NCBI RefSeq assembly: GCF_036786105.1
Contig: NZ_DAIQRQ010000007.1
Coordinates: 62,001 to 126,000, forward strand
DNA: 64,000 nucleotides
From: Ohtaekwangia sp036786105
GTDB taxonomy: Bacteria; Bacteroidota; Bacteroidia; Cytophagales; Cyclobacteriaceae
Direction of reading: 5' to 3'
Shown: positions 17,779-27,256 of the stretch, in pieces
Numbering within the stretch: the stretch's first letter is position 1
Layout of the letters: every line of letters begins with the position of its first letter
Position numbers and translations under genes: made by a program
Notes under the pieces: model-generated
Databases searched by the model: none
The model's input: the letters and a program-made list of their open reading frames with translations, nothing else
What the model was told of the DNA's origin: nothing

Positions 17779-18485
17779 GTGGATAGACGGTAAAAAGTGT
17801 AATCAAGTGGTATAAATAAAATGGTACATGGGGTGACAGATCGAAACGTATTCAACTTTGGATCAATCTATATACTGTATATAGAGGGTCCAGTTGGCCG
17901 AAGGACTTATCGCGTAGTGCAGCGATACAGTCGTTTCGGCCCTTTGATATATTTAAAAGCGAAGTATATTCTTTCTCATCATGATAAACCATCCTCCCTC
18001 AAACAAGCAACACGTTTATGCATAGACATCACCGGCTGCAGCGAAATAACCCCTCTGAACATCTCAGCTGCAACCGGTATATCTCTTTCCAACTTCACAT
18101 AAACTATCTTATACTATATATGTATTTATTTTATTGTTTAAAAGGAACGGCAACTGATACCGGCTTACCCCAAGACCGCATGTACCAGTGCCGTAACCTA
18201 ACCACCATGGGTAAAAAAAAGTGTCACACGTCAAATATATTTTTAAGTCATCCTGAACGATAACTTTTTCATCAATACATCAATATTCATTGTCTGAAAC
18301 CTGCCTGGGGTGTTGGTAGCAAGCTTTAGGCTCTGTCTTTCCAGTATAGCTACTGGAACTGAAAGTAATTACGGCTGCATGTTTGGGGTTGCAGCATCAT
18401 CTCAAACGGTACGTGCAGGGGACACATACTATATTTGGATCGTTAGACTTTAATCGTATTTTGGTCGAAAAAGTTTCAAAAAAAA
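17779..18485. other. Gap without a convincing gene; contains a long hairpin
   Basis: About 700 bp. Overlapping short frames (17821-18102 and 18018-18263, plus strand) have no recognisable domain. Near 18300-18455 the plus strand reads as a short open stretch ending in TVRAGDTYYIWI, which is reminiscent of Bacteroidota surface-protein modules and might be a remnant. A 46-nt hairpin lies at 17896-17941. Confidence 0.5.
17896..17941. repeat. 46-nt imperfect inverted repeat, 17 paired bases
   Basis: GGCCGAA (17896-17902), GACT (17904-17907) and TATCGC (17908-17913) pair with GCGATA (17922-17927), AGTC (17929-17932) and TTCGGCC (17935-17941). The loop is 8 nt, with one bulge and a small internal loop. 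No T run follows on either strand, so it is not an ordinary terminator. It lies about 120 bp upstream of the lpxR-like start. Confidence 0.6.
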
Positions 18486-19088
18486 TTATTTTTTAAAACC
18501 ATTCGCAAGAAGACCAAGAATGATCTCCAACCGATCGCCAATTTTTTTGATACGATTGTCTTCAATTAATCCCATTTCAATACCACGGAAAGCATACAGC
18601 ATTACATAGGCCAGGTCGTCAATATCACGATCATCGATTGGCTTGAATTCTTTTGTCTCGATTCCCAGCAGTAAGATATTCTTGAGCACTTCCTGTTCGC
18701 GCGCTTCAAAGTTTTTTTTAATCTTTTTAATGAGGTTGGGATTATCGGAGATCTCGCCGAATACAACGCTATAAAGCGTAGCTTTCTGCATCAGCAACTT
18801 TACGCGATTTACCGTAAATGTTTTAAGTTTCTCTTCTGCCGTAGGAGCTTTTTCAATGGCATCATCCGTCAGTTCCAGCACCTCTTCAATGTCTTCCTTC
18901 ATCACAGCATCAAAAATTTCGTCTTTGCTGGCGTAGTAGTAATAAAGAGTGCTCTTTCCTTTGCCGGCCGCCTTGGCAATGTCTTCCATGGTAGTTTTCA
19001 GAAAGCCAAAGCGTTGAAAAAGAGTGCGCGCGGCCTTCAGAACCTCCGCCCGTATCGCTTCATCTTTCGTCATGGTTATCATGGTCAC
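18486..19088 (-). CDS. TetR/AcrR-family transcriptional regulator
   Basis: 200 residues. The N-terminal helix-turn-helix is typical of the family (AARTLFQRFGFLKTTMEDIA ... GKGKSTLYYYYASKDEIFDAV). The C-terminal half is the variable ligand-binding and dimerisation domain. Three in-frame ATGs occur within the first six codons. The gene has its own promoter region containing a palindrome just downstream of a good -7 box, so it probably represses itself. No efflux or lipid gene is adjacent on the same strand, so the regulon and ligand are unknown. Confidence 0.9.
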   Translation of the reverse strand: MTMITMTKDEAIRAEVLKAARTLFQRFGFLKTTMEDIAKAAGKGKSTLYYYYASKDEIFDAVMKEDIEEVLELTDDAIEKAPTAEEKLKTFTVNRVKLLMQKATLYSVVFGEISDNPNLIKKIKKNFEAREQEVLKNILLLGIETKEFKPIDDRDIDDLAYVMLYAFRGIEMGLIEDNRIKKIGDRLEIILGLLANGFKK

Positions 19089-19118
19089 AACTGCTGATTT
19101 TCGATTCTTGAAATTTTA

Positions 19119-19147
19119 GACTGTATCCGTTTTTCAGTCCAAAAGTA
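19119..19147 (-). promoter_or_regulatory. TetR promoter -7 box with overlapping palindromic operator
   Basis: On the minus strand TACTTTTG (plus positions 19140-19147) is a perfect match to the Bacteroidota -7 element TAnnTTTG. Directly downstream, GACTG (19119-19123) and CAGTC (19135-19139) form a 21-bp palindrome with an 11-bp centre, the size and place expected for a TetR dimer blocking its own start site. No good -33 box is seen. Confidence 0.5.
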
Positions 19148-19388
19148 AAACGAAAACTTCTAATTATGGTTAAATGCCTTTAATTTTCTTCGGTTAAAAG
19201 ATTATACCGTCACCGTTGTGCAGGGAGCACATGATAAGGGAAATGTGCAGCGAAAGTGGAAGGGAGGAATTCGGTATGGATTCTCGGTATTGATTCGAGT
19301 AGAACTGCCCATCGGCCAGTCAAATCCATTTTATCCGTTGAGACAGCTATAGTATGCAATATTTTGGCTTACACGGGTGTAGAAACGA

Positions 19389-19420
19389 GACCGCCACACT
19401 CCTTTCAGAGCGTGGCGGTC
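19389..19420 (-). terminator. Terminator of the M57 peptidase gene
   Basis: GACCGCCAC (19389-19397) and GTGGCGGTC (19412-19420) form a perfect 9-bp stem, extended by CTC/GAG across one mismatch, with a 6-nt loop. It begins 17 bp after the stop codon of the minus-strand peptidase gene; the following minus-strand bases are only moderately T-rich (TCTCGTTTC). Confidence 0.7.
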
Positions 19421-19436
19421 CGGAATCAATTATAAC

Positions 19437-20237
19437 CTAGTATACAGTAGTCAAAGCAGTTTTATCTGCGGATGTGAACGGACGATCACTTCCGGAAGAG
19501 CAAGCCAGCATGTATGAATTGGCAGATGGCTTCGTAGGAGTACCCGGAATCCATATTGCACCAACACCGGCAGAGCCTTCGTTTCCACCAGATCCACAGC
19601 TATAGCGGCGGTTCATATAGTCTGTATGACGCAGGCCAATAGCATGACCGATCTCGTGTGCAATTACCGTAGCGGCATCAGCAAGTTGAGAAGAATTGTT
19701 ATACCAATAAGTGTTGAGCTGGATCGGGCTTGCAGGATTGCCACCGCTTGGGAAGCCGGCGCTGAAGCCTAATGTGTTACTCTGTTCATAAAAAGAGAGT
19801 ATCTGAATGTTGGCTGCAGATGCAGAAGTAGTGCGTTGGAAATTCAACGTGAGGCCTAGTGCATTGTAGCGGCTCAACGCAGTTGTGAACGCATTCTGCA
19901 TATAGCTTCCGAAACTGGGATCCATATATACATATATAGTGCGTGGTGTGCCGGTAACCAGGTTGGTAGTGCGATAATGCTCTTCGCCGGCCGATGATCC
20001 GCTGATAGATACAGGCTCAGCAAGCTCTGCGATCTGTTCTTTGGATAACAGAATGTCGTATTCAACAAGGTATTTGCCGTCAGCGCGAACGGACAATCCT
20101 TCACTGGTATCAAAACCAGCTTTTGACAATTGAACCACAACATCATTTGGGACTTGATTTTTTGCAGCTTCTTGTTCCTGACAAGAAAACATAGCACATA
20201 AAACTGCCATGCTGCAAGTTGCATACATCTTTCTCAT
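19437..20237 (-). CDS. M57-type zinc metallopeptidase lipoprotein
   Basis: 266 residues. The signal sequence ends in a lipobox (MFSC, Cys19), so the mature protein is probably a lipoprotein. The catalytic zinc motif HEIGHAIGLRH starts at His194, with Glu195 as the general base and His204 as third ligand. A later NSYMLAC could be the Met-turn of a metzincin-like fold. This matches the M57 (myxobacter-type) family of secreted peptidases. The gene is divergent from the S8 protease gene, with 133 bp between the starts. A terminator follows the stop. Substrate unknown. Confidence 0.85.
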   Translation of the reverse strand: MRKMYATCSMAVLCAMFSCQEQEAAKNQVPNDVVVQLSKAGFDTSEGLSVRADGKYLVEYDILLSKEQIAELAEPVSISGSSAGEEHYRTTNLVTGTPRTIYVYMDPSFGSYMQNAFTTALSRYNALGLTLNFQRTTSASAANIQILSFYEQSNTLGFSAGFPSGGNPASPIQLNTYWYNNSSQLADAATVIAHEIGHAIGLRHTDYMNRRYSCGSGGNEGSAGVGAIWIPGTPTKPSANSYMLACSSGSDRPFTSADKTALTTVY

Positions 20238-20370
20238 AGAATAAAAAATTTAGGTAATGATTAATAATAATGCGATCAAGTAAGTGATTTAGTTTTTACC
20301 AACCAAGTTTTTATAGCTATAAATTGAAATTTATACTTTTTGATATATACTTTTGATAAATATATACCTT

Positions 20371-23157
20371 ATGAGAATCATTGCTGCAGCTTTATTTACA
20401 GTGTTTTATACATCTATATATAGTCAGAGTATACCCGGATTAATCAGGTATGACACTATAAATACGGTATTGCACGAGAATGAATATTTTACTATGGAAG
20501 CCACGCGTGCGGACGTAAATACGTATTTGCGTAAGGGCACCATAGCGTTCGCAAAAGAGGTTTCACCGGGGAATTATGTTTGTTTGTCTGCGTTAAATGA
20601 TGACAACAAACGATCGCAGTCAAATTTTACACCCGACAATCGCTGGAAACTGGCGGCCGGTTTTTTATATCCCAATAGTGGTATAAATATGCTTTCCGTT
20701 CGTATACAGGATTTAAATGAGTTTAAACATCATTTAAAGCAGAATAATATTCCATGTTCATTCATCGGTACACATTCCGCTGCTGGTATATATATAATTA
20801 GTATACCCCATACATATTTGAATGCGTTGCTGGCCTGCCGCGAAGTAACCTTTGTGGATAACCATAAGGCGCATGCCACGGAAGAAGCCTCAAATAGTTT
20901 TCAGGATATAAGTATAAATGCCGTAAATGCCGTTCATGCTCTATACCCGGAGCTAAACGGTGAAAACATGACGCTCTCTATAAAGGAGAAGTCGGTAGAT
21001 GCATCGGATATAGACCTGAAAGAACGCGTGTTGCCGTCAACACTGGCCAGCGCTGAAGTATCGCTCCACGCAAACCAGATGGCAACGATCATCGCTGGTG
21101 GCGGCAACACGATGCCGTCAACCAAAGGTGCAGCCTGGAAAAGTAACGTAACCTCATCAAGCTTCGATAATCTTTTACCGGATGATAATGCGGTATTGCA
21201 GTCGCAGGGTGTAACGATCCAGAACCATTCGTATGGTGTTACCATTGACAATCAATACGGAGCCGAAGCACGTGCATACGATGTAAGCGTGAATACAGCT
21301 CCAACGATACTTCACGTTTTCTCTGCCGGCAATTCGGGAGCGGAGGTGAGCACTACGGGTATATACTCCGGTATAGCGGGTTATGCCAACCTCAGCGGCA
21401 ATATGAAGATGGCAAAAAATGTACTGGTGGTGAGCGCCACAGGGAAAGATTTTGCCATCGATGCACGTAACTCAAGCGGCCCGGCATACGATGGGCGGCT
21501 GAAACCTGAACTGGTGGCCTACGGCCCCCTGGGAACTTCAGACGCTGCTGCGATGGTATCGGGCATCTCCGCATTGGTGCAGCAGGCTTACCGCGAAGCA
21601 TATAAATCATCGCCGGACGCGGCAATGGTAAAGGCTATTCTGATCGCTTCCGCGGATGATGCCGGAAGCGAAGGCATTGATTTTAAATCGGGCTACGGAT
21701 CTGTCAATGCCGATAAAGCCATCCGTCTGGTGAAGGCGCATGCACTAGGTAGCGATACGATCTCTCCCAATACAACAAAACAGTTTTCGATACAGGTGCC
21801 GGCCGGGGTTAAAACGCTGCATGTGGCTGTTGTGTGGAATGACCCCGCAGCCGAAGCAGGCGATGCCACCGCACTGATAAATGATCTGGATAGTAAAATC
21901 ACCTTCGGAGGCAAACAATGGTTGCCGTGGGGGCTAAGCCATTATCCGCACATAGATTCGCTTGCGTTGCCTGCCAGGCGCAGGGAAGACCATTTGAATA
22001 CCACCGAATATATTACCATCGATAATCCGGATGCCGGTATATATGCGCTGAATATTACGGCATCGGCTTTGCGAACAACGGAGCAAACTGTGCAGATTGC
22101 ATACTGGCTGGACAGTGCCAACGTATTCCGGTGGACTTATCCGACCGGCGAGGATGCAGCTGAAGCGACAAGCGATTTATACTTCCGCTGGAACACTTCT
22201 TTCACAGGCAAGACGGCTCTTGAAGTTAACCTGGATAATAGTGGATTTGAAATCATCACGGATACCATCTCCCTGGAAGAACGATTTTACCGCTGGACGG
22301 CACCGGACGGATTGCACAAAGCTATGGCGCGGATAAAGGCTGGCGGTATATATTACACCACCGATACATTCACCATTGCACCTTCCATGCCTTTAAAGAT
22401 CGGATTTAACTGTACTGATAAAGTAATGTTAAACTGGGACAAGGTGCCACAGGCTGGGCAATATCAACTGCTTCAGTTGGGTGACCGATACCTGGAGCCC
22501 ATATTGGTTACGACCGATACATCCTATATCTTTTCAAAAGATGAATCTGCTTCGCGTTATTATGCAGTGGCTCCTGTTATTGCAGGGAAAACGGCATTGG
22601 CAGGTCTGACGTACAATTATGCTGAGCAAGGCGTTAATTGTTATTATAGTACCTTCGCTGCCTGGCTTTCGGAGACCAATACTTCGCAACTTTCGCTGGA
22701 ACTAAGTACACTCTATAATATAACGAGCATCACCTTTGAAAAAGAACAGGACGGTACCTACATTCCTTTGGAAGAACGTGCGGCAGGCGCCAGTCTCACG
22801 TTCGAATACACCGATACATCGCTACAGCGTGGAGCGAATAATTACCGCGTAGCCATACACCTGCAAGACGGAAATGTTGTGTATACCGATGTCGCTGAAA
22901 TATACTATAGCGATGCTCAGACCTTTACGCTATATCCTAACCCGGTGCAGGCCATGAAAGAGGAAATGGTACTCGTTACCGATGGCGATGATCTTACTAT
23001 TGAACTTTATGATACCAATGGAAAGATGGCTCAGCAGGAACCCGTATATGGATCATTCTTCCGGTTTTCGGTATCGGGCCTTGCACAAGGATTGTATTTT
23101 TATCGCATTTATCGCCATGCGAAGCCGGTAGCATCTGGCAGACTGGTGGTGAAATAA
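20371..23157 (+). CDS. S8 (subtilisin-like) serine protease with T9SS sorting domain
   Basis: About 928 residues. The start is ATG 20371 rather than the upstream in-frame TTG because a signal peptide (MRIIAAALFTVFYTSIYS) follows it. The subtilase domain holds His233 (LHANQMATIIAG), the oxyanion Asn in FSAGNSGAE and Ser390 (GTSDAAAMVSG). The usual DTG aspartate position reads KEKS with Glu206, an unusual feature. Beta-sandwich modules follow. The last 75 residues or so (FTLYPNP ... GLAQGLYFYRI ... GRLVVK) are a type A sorting domain for export by the type IX system. Expected location: cell surface or medium. Confidence 0.88.
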   Translation: MRIIAAALFTVFYTSIYSQSIPGLIRYDTINTVLHENEYFTMEATRADVNTYLRKGTIAFAKEVSPGNYVCLSALNDDNKRSQSNFTPDNRWKLAAGFLYPNSGINMLSVRIQDLNEFKHHLKQNNIPCSFIGTHSAAGIYIISIPHTYLNALLACREVTFVDNHKAHATEEASNSFQDISINAVNAVHALYPELNGENMTLSIKEKSVDASDIDLKERVLPSTLASAEVSLHANQMATIIAGGGNTMPSTKGAAWKSNVTSSSFDNLLPDDNAVLQSQGVTIQNHSYGVTIDNQYGAEARAYDVSVNTAPTILHVFSAGNSGAEVSTTGIYSGIAGYANLSGNMKMAKNVLVVSATGKDFAIDARNSSGPAYDGRLKPELVAYGPLGTSDAAAMVSGISALVQQAYREAYKSSPDAAMVKAILIASADDAGSEGIDFKSGYGSVNADKAIRLVKAHALGSDTISPNTTKQFSIQVPAGVKTLHVAVVWNDPAAEAGDATALINDLDSKITFGGKQWLPWGLSHYPHIDSLALPARRREDHLNTTEYITIDNPDAGIYALNITASALRTTEQTVQIAYWLDSANVFRWTYPTGEDAAEATSDLYFRWNTSFTGKTALEVNLDNSGFEIITDTISLEERFYRWTAPDGLHKAMARIKAGGIYYTTDTFTIAPSMPLKIGFNCTDKVMLNWDKVPQAGQYQLLQLGDRYLEPILVTTDTSYIFSKDESASRYYAVAPVIAGKTALAGLTYNYAEQGVNCYYSTFAAWLSETNTSQLSLELSTLYNITSITFEKEQDGTYIPLEERAAGASLTFEYTDTSLQRGANNYRVAIHLQDGNVVYTDVAEIYYSDAQTFTLYPNPVQAMKEEMVLVTDGDDLTIELYDTNGKMAQQEPVYGSFFRFSVSGLAQGLYFYRIYRHAKPVASGRLVVK

Positions 23158-23204
23158 CCAGTGGTTAAATTTGCGGGTATAAATTTTAGCTGCTGTATCA
23201 TCTT

Positions 23205-23212
23205 TATATTTG
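23205..23212 (+). promoter_or_regulatory. Candidate -7 box of the VIT1/CCC1 gene
   Basis: TATATTTG is an exact TAnnTTTG match 19 bp before the ATG at 23232. No -33 TTTG is found at the normal distance, so the support is partial. Confidence 0.35.
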
Positions 23213-23231
23213 ACTACGATAACAGCAGCGT

Positions 23232-23963
23232 ATGGAAATAGAATTGAATGATCCGGAGCGCACCCGGAGTGCCTGGATCAGGCGGTTTGAAACATATCTT
23301 CCGGAATTAGTATACGGCTCAATCGATGGCATCGTCACGACGTTTGCCGTGGTGGCGGGTGCTGCCGGCGCGAATCTTCATATCAATATTATAATCATTC
23401 TGGGCATGGCCAACCTTATAGCCGATGGCCTTTCGATGTCAATCGGAAGTTATCTTTCTCATAAATCAGAGCATGACAATTACCAGAAGCATCTTCGCAT
23501 GGAAATGTGGGAGATTGAAAATATGCCGGATGTGGAGCGACAGGAGATTGAGCTGATTTATAAGAACAAAGGTTTTGAAGGAAAAGAACTGGAGATGGTT
23601 GTGAACCGCATTACCGCAAACAAACAGGTGTGGCTCGATACAATGATGAAAGATGAGCTCGGGTTATCGGAGCATAAGAAGTCGCCTGTGAAAGCAGGTG
23701 TTTCTACACTCCTGGCATTTGTGGTGGCTGGTGCCGTCCCCCTGATTGCGTATTTTATTGCTTATGTCGGGAAGATGGGTATGGATCCATTTGCGGTTTC
23801 TTCCATTGTAACGTTGCTCACCTTTATATTTATCGGCTACATAAAAACATACGTAACGCAGGCGAGTCTCGGGCGAAGCATAGCCGAAACATTGGTACTT
23901 GGAACAGCCGCTGCGATGGCTGCTTACTTCCTCGGTGATTATCTTGAAAAGATACTTACATAA
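23232..23963 (+). CDS. VIT1/CCC1-family transporter
   Basis: 243 residues. Typical of the family are the N-terminal YGSIDGIVTTFAVVAGAAGA and the second helix MANLIADGLSMSIGSYLSHKS, then a cytosolic helical metal-binding segment rich in Glu and Met (about residues 85-145) and three further helices at the C-terminus. Eukaryotic members move Fe2+ or Mn2+ into vacuoles in exchange for protons; bacterial members are presumed metal exporters in the inner membrane. It stands between the protease and a phosphoribosyltransferase gene without clear functional link to either. Confidence 0.88.
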   Translation: MEIELNDPERTRSAWIRRFETYLPELVYGSIDGIVTTFAVVAGAAGANLHINIIIILGMANLIADGLSMSIGSYLSHKSEHDNYQKHLRMEMWEIENMPDVERQEIELIYKNKGFEGKELEMVVNRITANKQVWLDTMMKDELGLSEHKKSPVKAGVSTLLAFVVAGAVPLIAYFIAYVGKMGMDPFAVSSIVTLLTFIFIGYIKTYVTQASLGRSIAETLVLGTAAAMAAYFLGDYLEKILT

Positions 23964-24080
23964 CTATTTTATCTATACTTTCCCTGGATATGATGCATGT
24001 TGAAGCATGTAAATAAAAAGGAGAGAGGATAATGTTGCGCTTCTGGGAAAGGGCTAACTTTCCTATAAGATCCATCCAAC

Positions 24081-24740
24081 GTGGTACAGGAAAACATTAT
24101 CTTATACGACAGGGTGTATGCCGGCCATCTGCTTGCCGGAAAACTAAGGCTGTATCAACAGTCGCAGGCTATGATTGTGGCACTTGCGCATGGTGGTGTC
24201 GTTGTAGGCTTCGAGATCGCAAAATCGTTAGGACTTTCGTTTGATGTATTGCCATATCGCAAGATCAAACATCCGGGTAACAGCGCACAGGTAGTTGGTT
24301 CCGTAAGTGTGCATGAGGTGCTGATCCGTGAAGACATTCATAACATTCCACAAGACTATATATATCACCAGATTATGCTGTCGCGCATCGGCATTGAGCG
24401 TGAATTTAATTTTTACTACGCCAATCTGCCACGTCCTTCCTTTGCAGGGAAAACAGTGATTGTGGTTGATGATGTGTTGGAAGAAAGTGTTTCTGTACTG
24501 GCATGCCTTCGCGGCATTCGTAAGCTGGAGCCGGCCAAACTGATTGTAGCTGTGCCTATGGTAAAATCGGAAGCACTGAAACAAGTAGCGGAAGAAGCTG
24601 ATGACACCGTATTTCTCCGCTCGGATGCAAGTGCCGAGTCGTTACGCTCGCTTTATAGAGATGTACCCGCCATAAAAGAGGATGAAGTACGAGCCTTGTT
24701 GGTTAGGGCGAAGGCTGTTCAACCTATATCTGACAACTGA
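24081..24740 (+). CDS. Phosphoribosyltransferase-domain protein
   Basis: 219 residues of the type I PRTase fold, start GTG at 24081 (no in-frame ATG upstream). Visible landmarks are a LAHGGVVVGFEIAKSL start of the core and VIVVDDVLEESVSV, the PRPP-binding loop region. An acidic hydrophobic motif of this type binds the ribose 5-phosphate of PRPP, but here the usual small T/S-G-x-T loop is replaced by LEESVS. This occurs in stand-alone PRTase-like proteins of unknown substrate, often linked to erythromycin-esterase or dienelactone-hydrolase domains. Substrate not assignable. Confidence 0.75.
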   Translation: MVQENIILYDRVYAGHLLAGKLRLYQQSQAMIVALAHGGVVVGFEIAKSLGLSFDVLPYRKIKHPGNSAQVVGSVSVHEVLIREDIHNIPQDYIYHQIMLSRIGIEREFNFYYANLPRPSFAGKTVIVVDDVLEESVSVLACLRGIRKLEPAKLIVAVPMVKSEALKQVAEEADDTVFLRSDASAESLRSLYRDVPAIKEDEVRALLVRAKAVQPISDN

Positions 24741-24857
24741 CAGCGCACGGGAAACACACGGAGACATACAACACGCTATATAGCCAGCTATACATATTCT
24801 TTTATATACCCATCCTATAATGGATGGGATTTACATTCCGGTTTAATATTTTCGGAC

Positions 24858-27155
24858 ATGATTTGCCGAATACTCGCCGGCTGCTTACTCGCTGCCGCAC
24901 TTTCTGTTCAGGTACTTGCACAGGAAGTAACAAAACCTTTTACTGATCTGACAGAATATGTAGACCCTATTATTGGTACTGCATCTTCACCGGAGCTTTC
25001 GAATGGCAATACCTATCCGGCCATAGCGTTGCCCTGGGGTATGAACTTCTGGATGCCGCAGACCGGAAAGATGGGAAGTGGCTGGGCCTATACGTATGAC
25101 GGCAACCGGATCAAAGGTTTTAAACAAACACACCAGCCTTCTCCGTGGATGAACGACTATGGTCAATTCTCCATTATGCCGGTAAACGGCAAAATAAAAC
25201 TAAGTGAAGAGGAGAGGGCAAGCTGGTTCTCTCATAAATCTGAAATTGCCAAACCCTATTACTATAGTGTTTATCTGGCTGACCACCATATCACTACCGA
25301 GATTGCTCCTACGGAACGTGCCGCTATATTTCGCTTCACATTTTCAAAGACTGACTCTGCCACCATTGTAGTAGATGCTTTTAACCATGGCTCGTATGTA
25401 AAAATTATACCGGCTGAGAAAAAAATCATTGGCTATACCACGCGTAACAGCGGTGGCGTTCCGCAGAATTTCAGGAATTACTTTGTGATGTATTTCGACA
25501 AACCCTTTACATTGTCGAAGACGTGGAGCAACCATCGTATACATGACCGATATGAGATCACTGCAGAGCATGCCGGTGCTGTTGTGGGATTCAAAACATC
25601 TCATGGCGAACAGGTACATGTGCGCGTGGCGTCATCGTTCATCAGTTTTGAACAAGCTGAATTGAATCTGAAAGAAATAGGTCGCGATGATTTTGAAACC
25701 GTAAAGCAGAAAGGTAAAGACGCCTGGAATAAAGAACTGAGCCGCGTGGCTGTAGAGGGCGGCACAGCCGATCAGCTTCGCACGTTCTATTCATGTTTAT
25801 ACCGTGCATTACTCTTCCCCCGAAAATTCTATGAGTTGGATGCTTCAGGTAAAGTAATGCATTATAGCCCGTACAATGGCAAAGTGTTGCCGGGCTATAT
25901 GTTTACCGACACAGGGTTCTGGGATACATTCCGTTCGCTGTTTCCTTTCCTGAACCTCATGTATCCGTCATTGAGTGCCAATATGCAGGAAGGATTAGTG
26001 AATGCCTATAAAGAAGGTGGATGGTTGCCCGAGTGGGCGAGTCCGGGGTATAGAAATATAATGATCGGATCGAACTCTGCTTCCATCGTATCTGATGCAT
26101 ATATCAAAGGCATGCGCGGTTATGATGTGAATGCACTATATGAAGCCGTATTGAAAAATTCAGAACAGGCCGGTCCGCTTACGGCAGTAGGACGTGCCGG
26201 TGTGCAATACTATAATACACTAGGATATGTACCTTACGATGTAGACATCAACGAGAATGCAGCGCGCACGCTCGAATATGCGTATGACGACTTCGCTATA
26301 TATCAACTGGCTAAAGCTTTGGGCCGCCCCAGGAAAGAGCTCAGTTTGTTTGCCAGGCGATGCCAGAACTACAGAAACTTGTTTGATACGAAGACAGGAC
26401 TGATGCGCGGCAAGAATAAAGATGGAAGTTTCCAGAAGCCGTTCAATCCGTATAAGTGGGGCGATGCATTTACGGAAGGTAACAGCTGGCACTATACCTG
26501 GTCTGTGTTTCACGATGTGCAGGGCTTGATAAACCTGATGGGTGGTAAAGACAGGTTTGTTGCGAAACTGGATTCTGTATTTACGCTGCCTCCTGTATTT
26601 GATGACAGTTACTACGGGGGAGTGATTCACGAGATACGCGAAATGCAAATTGCCGACATGGGGCAGTATGCACATGGCAACCAGCCGATCCAGCACATGA
26701 TATACCTCTATAACTACGCTGGTCAGCCGTGGAAAGCGCAGTATTGGGTTCGTGAAACCATGAAGAAATTATACCGGCCAACACCTGACGGTTATTGCGG
26801 CGATGAAGACAACGGACAAACCTCTGCCTGGTATGTGTTCTCGGCATTAGGTTTTTATCCTGTATGCCCCGCCACCGATCAGTATATTGTAGGAACACCG
26901 CTGTTCCGAAAAGTTACGTTGACGCTGGAGAATGGAAAACAGATCGTTATCAACGCCCCTGAAAACAGCGACAGCCATGTATATATATCGGAAGCCAAAG
27001 TGAATGGCGAAATATATACCAGGAACTGGCTCTCGCACACTACACTTTCTCAAGGTGCCACAATCGACTTCAAAATGTCTGCTACTCCCGAGAAACAACG
27101 CGGCACAAAAGAAGAAGACATGCCGTATTCTTTCTCCAAGGATGAAAAGCTTTAA
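24858..27155 (+). CDS. GH92 family glycosidase, Gln at the presumed catalytic-acid position
   Basis: 765 residues with signal peptide (ICRILAGCLLAAALSVQVLA). The GH92 start EYVDPIIGT and end regions are present, with TDTGFWDTFRSLFPFL, EGNSWHYTWSVFHDV and PDGYCGDEDNGQTSAWY, the last holding the Asp pair that activates water. Family members are Ca2+-dependent exo-alpha-mannosidases in the periplasm or on the surface. In the motif that in most alpha-1,2-mannosidases reads HGNEP, this protein has HGNQP with Gln at residue 609. In described GH92 enzymes such a change accompanies cleavage of mannose linked through phosphate. It is followed 101 bp later by a second GH92 gene. Confidence 0.9.
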   Translation: MICRILAGCLLAAALSVQVLAQEVTKPFTDLTEYVDPIIGTASSPELSNGNTYPAIALPWGMNFWMPQTGKMGSGWAYTYDGNRIKGFKQTHQPSPWMNDYGQFSIMPVNGKIKLSEEERASWFSHKSEIAKPYYYSVYLADHHITTEIAPTERAAIFRFTFSKTDSATIVVDAFNHGSYVKIIPAEKKIIGYTTRNSGGVPQNFRNYFVMYFDKPFTLSKTWSNHRIHDRYEITAEHAGAVVGFKTSHGEQVHVRVASSFISFEQAELNLKEIGRDDFETVKQKGKDAWNKELSRVAVEGGTADQLRTFYSCLYRALLFPRKFYELDASGKVMHYSPYNGKVLPGYMFTDTGFWDTFRSLFPFLNLMYPSLSANMQEGLVNAYKEGGWLPEWASPGYRNIMIGSNSASIVSDAYIKGMRGYDVNALYEAVLKNSEQAGPLTAVGRAGVQYYNTLGYVPYDVDINENAARTLEYAYDDFAIYQLAKALGRPRKELSLFARRCQNYRNLFDTKTGLMRGKNKDGSFQKPFNPYKWGDAFTEGNSWHYTWSVFHDVQGLINLMGGKDRFVAKLDSVFTLPPVFDDSYYGGVIHEIREMQIADMGQYAHGNQPIQHMIYLYNYAGQPWKAQYWVRETMKKLYRPTPDGYCGDEDNGQTSAWYVFSALGFYPVCPATDQYIVGTPLFRKVTLTLENGKQIVINAPENSDSHVYISEAKVNGEIYTRNWLSHTTLSQGATIDFKMSATPEKQRGTKEEDMPYSFSKDEKL

Positions 27156-27256
27156 GCTCAAACCCAATCTAAAGGCTCAGCACACCCCAACTCCCTCCAC
27201 TCACACCTCTAGCAGCTCGTAGCCAGCAGCTGCAGCCAATAACAAGAACCTATACC

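Noticed and set aside
17821..18263. Two overlapping plus-strand frames between lpxR-like and tetR genes
   Set aside because: They overlap each other in different frames and have no recognisable motif, and one spans a long hairpin.
20353..20370. Six-codon extension of the S8 protease from a TTG
   Set aside because: A good signal peptide begins at the ATG at 20371, and the TTG lies in very AT-rich promoter-like DNA.
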